Assembly (NCBI GenBank): GCA_027483005.1
Contig: JAIXVN010000073.1
Coordinates: 1 to 7,463, forward strand
Length of the DNA stretch: 7,463 nucleotides
Reading direction: 5' to 3'
DNA from: Verrucomicrobiaceae bacterium
GTDB lineage: Bacteria > Verrucomicrobiota > Verrucomicrobiia > Verrucomicrobiales > Akkermansiaceae
A program made the translations under genes and the position numbers. Under the pieces are notes generated by a model, which saw only the letters and a program-made list of their open reading frames with translations, searched no databases and had not been told where the DNA came from. This document shows positions 1 through 6,569 of this stretch, piece after piece. Every line of letters begins with the position of its first letter. Position 1 is the stretch's first letter.

Positions 1-255
1 CGCGTGGTCGGTGCCGGGGAGCCACAGCACTTCCTTGCCCTTCTGGCGGGCGCGGCGGGCGAGGATGTCCTGAAGGGAATTGTTGAGGACGTGACCGAGG
101 TGGAGGATGCCGGTGACGTTCGGCGGCGGGATGACGATGGAATAGCCCGGTGCGTCGGCAGACGGATCGGCTTCAAAACACTTTCCCTCGATCCAGGCGG
201 CGTACCACTTCGCCTCTACATCAACGGGTTCATAGGCTTTCGACAACTCGGACAT
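1..255 (-). CDS. valS: Valyl-tRNA synthetase, N-terminal part (cut by window edge)
   Basis: Charges tRNA-Val with valine in the cytoplasm (class Ia aminoacyl-tRNA synthetase). Only the first 85 codons are inside the window; the rest lies beyond coordinate 1. The protein opens MSELSKAYEPVDVEAKWYAA, typical of ValS N-termini. It then shows the class I ATP-binding signature PPPNVTGILHLGH at residues 43-55 (HLGH being the HIGH-type motif, 52-55), followed by LWLPGTDHA at 77-85, the hallmark ValS/IleS stretch just after the Rossmann entry. The editing domain, KMSKS loop and C-terminal coiled coil are not visible. The ATG at 255 gives the expected family start. The bases before it contain no clear Shine-Dalgarno sequence. 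It lies 58 bp downstream of the MFS-cytochrome gene on the same strand, so it may be read from the same transcript or from its own promoter, which I could not identify. Family identity is secure; the choice of ValS over IleS rests on the exact motif wording. Confidence 0.95.
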   Translation of the reverse strand, partial: MSELSKAYEPVDVEAKWYAAWIEGKCFEADPSADAPGYSIVIPPPNVTGILHLGHVLNNSLQDILARRARQKGKEVLWLPGTDHA

Positions 256-313
256 GGCGGCGGAGGTCTGCCAGAGGTCCGGGCCTTTGTCCAGCGTTGG
301 CGGACACCGGATT

Positions 314-2146
314 CTAGGGCTGATGACGCAGTTCCAGCACCAAGGCCGCCAGATCAGCCAGATCCTGATCCGACCAGGTCTCGTGCCCTGGCATGTCGGT
401 TCCGGGGAGGCCGAATTTCAGGACCCGCATCACGGTCGAAAGCTGCGGCTCGTCGGGACGTGCCAAGGTCCAGGAAAACGGGCCAACCAGCAGGTTGCGC
501 GGCGGGCTTTTCAAGTCTTGTGCAAGCGGTCCATCTCCCCTGCCCCCGGCTCCGTGACAGGCGATGCAGCTATTAGTAAAAAGCAATTTCCCCTTCGAAG
601 CATCCGGTTGGAGATTGGCAGCCGGCTTCCAGCTTGCCGCCCGCGCTTGGGTCTCCGCCACGTCCTCAGCGACGTTCTGACGAAGAAACGTGATCAAATC
701 CCCTCCCCGCTGGTCCTGAAACAAATGCCCGTAAGCAGGCATCACCGAGTCTGGACTGAGCAGCCTCGGATCGAGGAAATGGGCGCGCAACCAGCCTTCC
801 GAGCGCCTTCCGCCGACGCGCAACAAATCCGGCCCCTGTCTCCGATTGCCGATCAACACCGGCTTCTCCGCCGCAGTGAGCGTCGGATCGGCAGACCTTC
901 CCCAAACAGCTTCATCAGCAGATCCGGGTCGCACGTAGCGCGAGTGGCAATGGATGCAGCCTTCGGAAAGATAGACCTGCCGCCCCCTCTCCACCGCGTC
1001 AGTGGAAACAGAAGGTTTTTTCCGGCCGAAAAACGCTGCCAGTCCCATGAAAAGGACGACAAAGGCCGCCCGCCGGTTCAGGCGCTTCAGGGATGTGCCC
1101 CCAACCACCACCAGCCCAGCCAGAATCAGGAAAAGGCCCGGAACCCGCTGCAGCGACTCCACCATCCCGATCCCATTCGCAGAGCCAATCCACCCGGCGA
1201 TCCCGAAAAGCCACGCCGCTCTCGACGCAATGCTCCTTCCGGCACTTTCCGTCCGCACCGCCAGCAAGCCCGGCCAGGCCACCAGTGCGGTCGAGTAGAG
1301 GGACACCGCGGCCGGATAAATCCAGCCTGCCCACTCGCGGGTCGCAGCGTCGTTCACCCACCAGCCCGCCAGTGCCAGCACGGCCCACGCGGTCACGCAG
1401 AGCGATTTCCATCCGCCTCTTGAAAGCCAGAACCCGGCGAAAATGGCCGCCACGACATGCACCGCCGCATTTCGCCACAGGCGCTCTGGGCCCCAGGTTC
1501 CGTCCTTCAATTCCGGTGCATGCTGGATGACGTAGAACGCCGCCGAGTCCATCCAGACCAGCGCCCCGAAAACCAGGATCGCCCGCCACGGGATCGCCTT
1601 CACACCGGGCATTTCTCCACGCAGATCATCAAGCTTGGCTCCACCCAGAGCTGCCAAAGTGGCGAAGGCAGCCGAGACCGAAGCCTGAACCGCCGGAGAC
1701 GCCATGAACACCACCGGAATGTTGCAGCAGCCATAGGCCAGGCCGGTTCCCAGACCCACCCATAGGCAGCCACTTCCAGGCTCCAGGTTTCGACCGATCA
1801 GCGAGGCCAGGCAAACGGTCGCGGTTCCGAGTGAAGCCCCCATGACCAGCGACAGCATCGCGAACAGGAACGATGAATCTGTTAGAGGGCTGCATCGGGC
1901 CACCACCGCACAGCTCAGCATCGCAACGATGAAGGCGGTGCGCCCGGACTTGCCCGATCTCGAAACCACGAAGCCCGATACCACGCCTCCAAGCGCCATC
2001 ATCGAGAGCACGATCTTCAATCCTTCGCCGCTGACCTTGGCTTGCAGCAGGCCGAGAAAGGCGAATTGCGCGAACAGCAGGAAATAAGCATAGACCCCGG
2101 CGACCGCCAGCGACACCGAGATCCCGGATGACAGTTTTCGATTCAT
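314..2146 (-). CDS. MFS-like membrane domain fused to CcoO-like and class I cytochrome c domains
   Basis: A 610-residue fusion. Residues 11-350 contain about 12 hydrophobic segments; the loop after the second (about 58-69, G..VSR.G..GR) resembles the MFS loop 2-3 motif. A basic stretch (KRLNRR, 354-359) precedes a 13th segment (about 360-373), which would place the C-terminus in the periplasm, as c-haem attachment needs. The first haem domain has CIHCH at 397-401, QGPDLLRVGGR near 437-447 and likely axial Met469 in SVMPAY. These match the CcoO/FixO subunit of cbb3 oxidase (EGC..CHS...RP, GPDLARVGGR, MPAY). The second has CIACH at 527-531, GDGP at 537-540 and likely Met585 in GTDMPG, a class I cytochrome c. 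The ATG at 2146 is chosen because it overlaps the upstream stop (ATGA), and the ten extra residues of the longer reading are not family-like. Probable role: periplasmic electron transfer anchored to, or coupled with, a transporter-like domain. Transport substrate unknown. The stop is TAG. Confidence 0.9.
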   Translation of the reverse strand: MNRKLSSGISVSLAVAGVYAYFLLFAQFAFLGLLQAKVSGEGLKIVLSMMALGGVVSGFVVSRSGKSGRTAFIVAMLSCAVVARCSPLTDSSFLFAMLSLVMGASLGTATVCLASLIGRNLEPGSGCLWVGLGTGLAYGCCNIPVVFMASPAVQASVSAAFATLAALGGAKLDDLRGEMPGVKAIPWRAILVFGALVWMDSAAFYVIQHAPELKDGTWGPERLWRNAAVHVVAAIFAGFWLSRGGWKSLCVTAWAVLALAGWWVNDAATREWAGWIYPAAVSLYSTALVAWPGLLAVRTESAGRSIASRAAWLFGIAGWIGSANGIGMVESLQRVPGLFLILAGLVVVGGTSLKRLNRRAAFVVLFMGLAAFFGRKKPSVSTDAVERGRQVYLSEGCIHCHSRYVRPGSADEAVWGRSADPTLTAAEKPVLIGNRRQGPDLLRVGGRRSEGWLRAHFLDPRLLSPDSVMPAYGHLFQDQRGGDLITFLRQNVAEDVAETQARAASWKPAANLQPDASKGKLLFTNSCIACHGAGGRGDGPLAQDLKSPPRNLLVGPFSWTLARPDEPQLSTVMRVLKFGLPGTDMPGHETWSDQDLADLAALVLELRHQP

Positions 2147-2562
2147 GCCAGCCATCGACGTCTCAAGGCCACCCACTGCACCAGCGCCACCACGGCATCC
2201 GTTGCAACCACGGTGGCCCAGCCTGCCGACAGGCCACCTGTTAGAATCTTCGCCGTGAGGAAAAGGGCAATGACCGTCCGCACCAGCGCCGTCATCTTCC
2301 AGATCGCTTCCCGAGCTCCACGTTCCCGCTCATTGACCGGTTGACGGATCGCCCAGGCATAGACCAGTCCGGTGGAAAGCACGAAGGCCCCGATCCACGA
2401 TTGATACGGAAGCACGTCCGCCGGAACGCTCAGCTTCATCAGTTTCAAGGTGAACTCGGGTGCGAAAATCAGCAGCAGTCCGGTGCAGGCATCCATCGCC
2501 CCCACCCCGGCACTCCACCACGGAATCCAGCCTGCAGCCTTCGATTTGAAATGTAGATTCAT
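2143..2562 (-). CDS. Small four-helix membrane protein, unknown function
   Basis: I do not recognise this 139-residue protein as a named family. It has a short basic N-terminus, then four hydrophobic segments at about 15-34, 48-71, 89-108 and 112-133, and a basic C-terminal tail (LRRRWLA), so both ends are predicted in the cytoplasm. There are no Cys pairs, c-haem motifs or conserved His pairs, and its only histidine is His4, so it is not an obvious haem protein. The start at 2562 is favoured because ATGA there overlaps the stop of the CcoN-like gene by 4 bp; its own stop overlaps the next start in the same way. No Shine-Dalgarno sequence precedes it, which fits translation by re-initiation. 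Sitting between the CcoN-like protein and the MFS-cytochrome fusion, it may be a small structural or assembly subunit of a complex they form, comparable in position only to small oxidase subunits such as CcoQ. That role is inference. Confidence 0.85.
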   Translation of the reverse strand: MNLHFKSKAAGWIPWWSAGVGAMDACTGLLLIFAPEFTLKLMKLSVPADVLPYQSWIGAFVLSTGLVYAWAIRQPVNERERGAREAIWKMTALVRTVIALFLTAKILTGGLSAGWATVVATDAVVALVQWVALRRRWLA

Positions 2563-3803
2563 GAGTCGTCGGAGTTTGAAAGACTGCCGCGCCACCAGAA
2601 TGCGGCGACGTAGAGCATGATCAGCCCACAGAGAAAACGGATGATAAACGCGGCCTCACGCCAGAGCGGATGACCATCGATCCAGGAGGTTGAGCCCCCT
2701 TCCAGCCAGCCGCAGATCATCAGCACCAGCACGTGCAGACCCACCGCCGCGTTCCAGATCAAGCCTCCCCGGGAAAGGGATGAGCAGATCTTTTCACCGC
2801 CCAATAGCGTCAGCAGAAGGAGCCCGAAGGAAGAAGTGAAGCCCGCCATCGCCAGATGGGCATGGGCGACGAGGCCGTTGGTGAACTTCATCCGGTCCAG
2901 CACGCCGGGAAGGAATTCCAGCCAGCCCGCGACCGTCAGCAGGCCCCACCAAACGAGCATGGATCGTTTCCAGAAAATCGAACGCTCCGGCCAGTCAAAG
3001 CACTTCCACTCGGACGGAATCCACCACAGCCACGGCAGCAACAATCCGAGCCCGATGATCTGCGGCAGCGAGAAATGAGTGCCTCCTTTCGCTTCCAGTG
3101 CGATGAAGGTCACGAACTCCGCCACGAAGACCCACCAGAGCCAGCGTTTGGAAGGCTTCGCACGACTCAATCCCAGCGAGGCAGGAAGCATCAGGAGCAT
3201 CGCCACCACGGAAAGCGTCGAGCCTAACAGACTCGCACCGGTCGGACCGCCGGTCGTCTTGTCGAACGGCGGATAGGTCGAGGGCGAAGTTGCCATCGCA
3301 AGCATCCACGGCACGCCCGCCAGCATCAGCAGCCCTAAGGCCGTCGCGATGCGTTTCAGCTTCGTCCAGCCCGTGCGGTGCCGACGCCAAGCCGCCGCCA
3401 AGACCCACCACAAAAGCCCCTGGGCCAGCATCAGCGCCAGCAAGGAACCGCCTGACCAATCGAGGAAAATCTTCCCCGTTGTGTGCCCGGAAAGCCAGGA
3501 CACCGCACCCAGCAACAAGGCCGCCGACCATCCCCAGATCGCCGGACCCGCCCACTTCGAAGATCCGACCTGATGGATCGCGAACAGCCAGCAAAGCAGC
3601 GGCAGGCTGGTCCACCCATAGAGCTGAACGTTCAAATGAACCGGCACCCAGCGGCCATATCCAGCCTCACCGGTGAGCGAGCCCAGACTGGGCCAAAGCA
3701 ACAGGGCCGCCATCCACACGCCCACGGCATTTGCCAGCACCAGCCAGCCCAGCGCATGCCGCGCCGCTGTCACGCGGCCTTCTCCGGCGTCCTCAAACGC
3801 CAT
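2559..3803 (-). CDS. CcoN-like haem-copper oxidase subunit I homologue lacking the CuB site
   Basis: A 414-residue integral membrane protein with about 12 hydrophobic segments, the layout of cbb3 oxidase subunit I (CcoN), though shorter. Landmarks align by eye: VHLNVQLYG (His56, segment 2) with the CcoN stretch carrying low-spin haem ligand H60; HTTGKIFLDW (107-116) with TQGKEYAELPW; THFSLP (242-247) with HYTALP; and FTNGLVAHAH (307-316) with YTDWTIGHVH, so His314 and His316 match the b3 and low-spin b ligands. The CuB ligands are missing: the H207 position falls near Thr188, the HH pair at 257-258 is Lys239-Gly240, and cross-linked Tyr251 is Phe233. It may bind one or two b haems but should not reduce oxygen by the classical mechanism. 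A longer reading from 3869 exists, but the ATG at 3803 has an AAGGTGG sequence about 6 bp upstream and avoids 22 unlikely residues; it overlaps the ATPase gene by 11 bp. Homology is fairly sure, function unknown. Confidence 0.88.
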   Translation of the reverse strand: MAFEDAGEGRVTAARHALGWLVLANAVGVWMAALLLWPSLGSLTGEAGYGRWVPVHLNVQLYGWTSLPLLCWLFAIHQVGSSKWAGPAIWGWSAALLLGAVSWLSGHTTGKIFLDWSGGSLLALMLAQGLLWWVLAAAWRRHRTGWTKLKRIATALGLLMLAGVPWMLAMATSPSTYPPFDKTTGGPTGASLLGSTLSVVAMLLMLPASLGLSRAKPSKRWLWWVFVAEFVTFIALEAKGGTHFSLPQIIGLGLLLPWLWWIPSEWKCFDWPERSIFWKRSMLVWWGLLTVAGWLEFLPGVLDRMKFTNGLVAHAHLAMAGFTSSFGLLLLTLLGGEKICSSLSRGGLIWNAAVGLHVLVLMICGWLEGGSTSWIDGHPLWREAAFIIRFLCGLIMLYVAAFWWRGSLSNSDDS

Positions 3804-4464
3804 CCTCCACCACCTTCCCATCACGCATCCGCACCACCCGGTCGCAGCGCCGTGCGAGATCGAGATCATGGGTGGCGATGATCAGCGTCTTGCCCTGCGA
3901 CCTCGCCAGATCGAGTAAAAGTTCAAACACCCGCTCGCGATTGGTTTCGTCGAGTGCCCCCGTCGGTTCGTCCGCCAGCAGGATCGGCGGATCATTCAGC
4001 AAGGCTCTAACAAGTGAACCGCGTTGGCGTTCACCCCCACTGAGCTCACGGACACGGCGATCCAGACGTCCCGCGATCCCGGTGGCCTCCGCGAGCTCGC
4101 GCACGCGAGCCCTCGCCGCCGAGCGCGAGAGGCCGGTGGCCACCGCTGGGACGAGGCAGTTTTCCTCAAGGGTCAAGCCCGCCACCAGATGATGAAGCTG
4201 GAACACAAAGCCGACCCCACGGCGCAACAGCTCAAGCCGCTCGGCCTCTCCCGAAGGGGCCCCGCCATCGATCCTCACCACGCCTCGATCCGGTGGCTCG
4301 AGGCCGCCGATGACATGCAGCAGCGTCGATTTTCCGCAACCCGAGGTGCCGCAAAGCGCGAGCACTTCACCGCGTGCGATGCTGAGGTTCACCCCCTTCA
4401 GAACCTCGATCCGGCCGCGGTCGAAGCTCTTCCACACGTCCTCCACGGAAATCATCTCACTCAT
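3793..4464 (-). CDS. ABC transporter ATP-binding protein, LolD/MacB type
   Basis: A 223-residue cytoplasmic ATPase that would power the FtsX-type permease encoded just upstream. All ABC landmarks are present in order: Walker A GTSGCGKST at 39-47 (Thr40 and Cys43 where many relatives have Pro and Ser), Q-loop Gln89 in FVFQLHHL, signature LSGGERQR at 131-138, Walker B ILLADEPTGALD at 151-162 with catalytic Glu156, and H-loop His189 in IIATHD. The size and the DEPTGALD wording fit the LolD/MacB/FtsE group, whose members act on lipoproteins, exported small molecules or cell-envelope machinery rather than on solute uptake. The start at 4464 overlaps the permease stop by 8 bp; a second ATG at 4455 (MISVEDV) is a possible alternative. 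Its 3' end overlaps the CcoN-like gene by 11 bp, so it appears tied to both neighbours. The site residues look intact, so the enzyme should be active even though its permease gene carries a stop. Confidence 0.95.
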   Translation of the reverse strand: MSEMISVEDVWKSFDRGRIEVLKGVNLSIARGEVLALCGTSGCGKSTLLHVIGGLEPPDRGVVRIDGGAPSGEAERLELLRRGVGFVFQLHHLVAGLTLEENCLVPAVATGLSRSAARARVRELAEATGIAGRLDRRVRELSGGERQRGSLVRALLNDPPILLADEPTGALDETNRERVFELLLDLARSQGKTLIIATHDLDLARRCDRVVRMRDGKVVEDGV

Positions 4465-5569
4465 AGCGAAGGGCGTCGGCGGGTTTCAGGCGCACGGCAT
4501 ACCAGGCCGGGTAAAGCGCACCCAACAGGGCGGTCACCACGGCCAGCAGCAGGGCTCCGAGAATTTCTGTTAGACCGAGACTCGGGTCGATGTAGCCTTG
4601 AAGCTGGGGCACGAGTTTGAGCAAGCGCAGACCCGCGGCGCTGAGCACCAGTCCGGCGATCATGCCGATGAACGAGACGACCAGCGACTCGCCGAAAATC
4701 ATCCGCGCCACCTGGCCTTTCGAGAACCCGGAAACCCGGACGATCGCCAGCTCGCGGATGCGCGAGAACACCGAAAGGATCATCGTGTTCGTCACGCTGA
4801 GGCCACCCAACAGGAAGGCACAGCCCCCGACCACCCAGGCCGTGGTCTTCAGGATCTTGAACTGGGAGTAGCTCTTGCTGAACTCCTCGTTCTCCAGCGC
4901 GCTGAACTTCGGATGATTCGCCTTCATCCACTCCTTCACCTCGCCGGTCTCGTGACCCGGATTCATCGCCACGCTGACGATCGACGCCACGCCTTCCTTG
5001 TGGAAGGCCTTCTGCGCACAACGCAGAGGCATGAACACCCCGCCGTCCTCGAAGCCATTCTCGGTGCGGACGATTCCCGCCACCGGATACGACTGCTGGC
5101 CGAGTTCGAGCTTCTGTCCGGGCTCGGCCTTGAGGAATTCGGCGGCGCGTTCACCGAGAACGATCGCGTCGCCATCATCGCGGAAGGCGGTGATCGAGCC
5201 CTTGACCCAGGTCGCCTTCTGCAACCGCCCATCGCTGGCCCGGATCCCGAAGCAGGTGATCACCGGACGCTCGGGAGCCGCCACGATGGCGAACAGCACC
5301 GGCTGCGCATCCTTCACCGACGCCTGCTTTTCCAGATCATCCGCCAGCGAAACCGGCACGTTGCTGAAGAAAAGGTCGGACACATTGCGCTAGAAGACCA
5401 CCAGCTCGGAGTCGCTGCGGAGAATGCGCTCGAACATCCGGACTGCGCCGGAAAGCACGCCCACCACGCTCAGCATCGTCGCCACGCCGAGGGCGATTCC
5501 GGTCGCGCCGATGGCCGTGCGGACGCGGTGGCGGCGCAGGTTGGTGAAGATCAATCGCCAGAGGGACAC
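4457..5569 (-). pseudogene. FtsX/MacB-type ABC permease interrupted by an in-frame TAG
   Basis: The frame opens at a GTG (5567-5569) and reads VSLWRLIFTNLRRHRVRTAI, a typical MacB/LolC-type N-terminus. A first hydrophobic segment follows, then SELVVF, a TAG stop at 5392-5390, and RNVSDLFFSNVP in the same frame without any shift. From there 308 codons run to the TGA at 4457: a periplasmic domain, then segments at about 181-206, 234-252 and 271-291 of the downstream part. The conserved FtsX wording is there (TNTMILSVFSRIRELAIVRVSG, broken here only for the reader as TNTMILSV and RELAIVRVSG), ending YPAWYAVRLKPADALRYE. Restoring one codon gives about 370 residues and the standard four-segment FtsX topology. 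A single substitution (GAG, AAG or CAG to TAG) or a sequencing error explains it. A downstream GTG at 5383 could start a 308-residue protein without the first membrane segment. Substrate unknown; lipid, lipoprotein or envelope cargo is typical of the family. It overlaps the ATPase gene by 8 bp. Confidence 0.85.
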
Positions 5570-5573
5570 GGAA

Positions 5574-5600
5574 GAGATTCAAGACTTCGAGATTCAAGAC
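5574..5600. repeat. Two tandem copies of a 12-bp direct repeat
   Basis: GAGATTCAAGAC occurs at 5574-5585 and again at 5589-5600, separated by TTC (period 15), and is followed by a related run, ACAAGACAAG. It fills much of the 48-bp gap between the polyprenyl synthase stop and the permease GTG, directly before that start. It could be low-complexity spacer sequence, a member of a dispersed short intergenic repeat, or a binding site. I see no hairpin or terminator in it. Confidence 0.6.
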
Positions 5601-5617
5601 ACAAGACAAGATGCCTC

Positions 5618-6544
5618 TCAGACGGCGACGGTGTCCTCCTCGACGCCGGGCCAGGGAGACGCCACCCTCATGAAGGGAAGCATCCACCAGCGTTCAGGCG
5701 GCCCGGGGAGCCGGCTCTGAACCCGGTCGCCGATGTCCTGCAAGCGTTGGAAGCGCTGCGAGGCTGCAGTTACCCCTTCCGCCAGAGCGAGGTTTGGCCG
5801 ACCCATGGCATCATCTCGACCACTGGTCTTGCCGCTTTCATTTTGCAGGCAAAGCACGTCCTTGAGATCATCCGCCGCCTGGTAGGCCAGCCCGCGCAGC
5901 AGTGCCAGACGGTCCAGCAAGCGCACCTCGCGATCCGTACCACAGCCGATCAGCGCAGGCAGGACGACCGGCAGCCTGAGCAGCGTCGCGGTCTTCATCG
6001 CCGCCACGTGGATGACTTCGCTGACATCCTGGCCTTCGCGCCAGCCGCGCAGGTCGTGGGCCTGTCCACCGACCAGTCCGGCGAGTCCGAGGCACGATTC
6101 CACGAGGTCTCCAGCCATCTTCCGCCGTGCGGGCCGGACATTGCCGATCCCCTGCCAGAGCAATCCGTAGCCGCGGTTGATCAAGGCCAGGGCCGCCAGG
6201 GTGGCCACTCCTTCGCCGTGAGCCACGTGGATGCAAGGAGATCCCCGACGCGTGCGAGCATCGTCCATCGACGGCATGTCGTCGAAAATCAGCGAAGCCG
6301 TGTGAAGATATTCGATGCCGCAGCCGATCGAGCGGGAACGGTCCTCAGGGAGGCCCATCTCGTTTCCAATGTGATAGGCCATCGTCGAGCGGACCAGCGA
6401 ACCAGGGCGCGCCAGAACATCCCCGAGAGCTGCCGCGAGGCGCGGTTCCACCCGATCGAGACGGCCCATGCCGCCGCGAAAGGCCATCTTCATCACCGCC
6501 AGGCCGCAGGCAAAGCGGTGGTGCCACCAATGATCTGGAGTCAT
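5618..6544 (-). CDS. Trans-polyprenyl diphosphate synthase (GGPP/FPP synthase family)
   Basis: A 308-residue cytoplasmic enzyme of the IspA/CrtE family, condensing allylic diphosphates with isopentenyl diphosphate. The first aspartate-rich motif is DDMPSMDD (88-95, DDxxxxD form), followed by RRG at 99-101. Lys184-Thr185 and GGQ at 159-161 are in place, and the second Asp-rich motif is DDLKD at 225-229. The residues 5 and 4 before the first motif are small (Ala83, Ser84) rather than aromatic, and the motif carries the two-residue insertion. By the family's chain-length rules this favours a C20 or longer product over farnesyl diphosphate. Oddly, the usual GGKRxRP element near the N-terminus reads RPGSLVR (46-52), without the Lys-Arg that normally contacts isopentenyl diphosphate. 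The ATG at 6544 is 25 bp after the YceI stop; no Shine-Dalgarno sequence is visible, and Met18 or Met20 are possible alternatives. The product could feed quinone side chains, carotenoids or undecaprenyl-type lipids; the window does not say which. Confidence 0.92.
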   Translation of the reverse strand: MTPDHWWHHRFACGLAVMKMAFRGGMGRLDRVEPRLAAALGDVLARPGSLVRSTMAYHIGNEMGLPEDRSRSIGCGIEYLHTASLIFDDMPSMDDARTRRGSPCIHVAHGEGVATLAALALINRGYGLLWQGIGNVRPARRKMAGDLVESCLGLAGLVGGQAHDLRGWREGQDVSEVIHVAAMKTATLLRLPVVLPALIGCGTDREVRLLDRLALLRGLAYQAADDLKDVLCLQNESGKTSGRDDAMGRPNLALAEGVTAASQRFQRLQDIGDRVQSRLPGPPERWWMLPFMRVASPWPGVEEDTVAV

Positions 6545-6569
6545 GATCCGGAAATTCGAGTTCAGCGGA

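Noticed and set aside
256..313. Terminator or promoter between the MFS-cytochrome gene and valS
   Set aside because: No GC-rich hairpin with a T-run and no convincing -35/-10 pair could be seen in the 58 bp.
254..1423. A 389-codon plus-strand frame opposite the MFS-cytochrome gene
   Set aside because: Low-complexity Pro/Arg/Gln/His-rich translation with no domain, antisense to a gene with two CxxCH domains and clear membrane segments.
2143..3803. Possibility that these genes are an ordinary cbb3 oxidase (ccoNO) operon
   Set aside because: The subunit I homologue lacks all CuB ligands and the tyrosine, the CcoO-like domain sits on an MFS-like protein, and no separate ccoO, ccoQ or ccoP is present.
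5390..5392. TAG read as an amino acid (amber recoding)
   Set aside because: TAG is used as the normal terminator of the MFS-cytochrome gene at 314-316, and no selenocysteine- or pyrrolysine-type context is visible.
3793..5569. Naming the ABC pair macB, lolCD or ftsEX
   Set aside because: The ATPase and permease fit the broad family, but no MacA partner, lipoprotein-sorting gene or division gene is nearby and the permease wording does not single out one subgroup.
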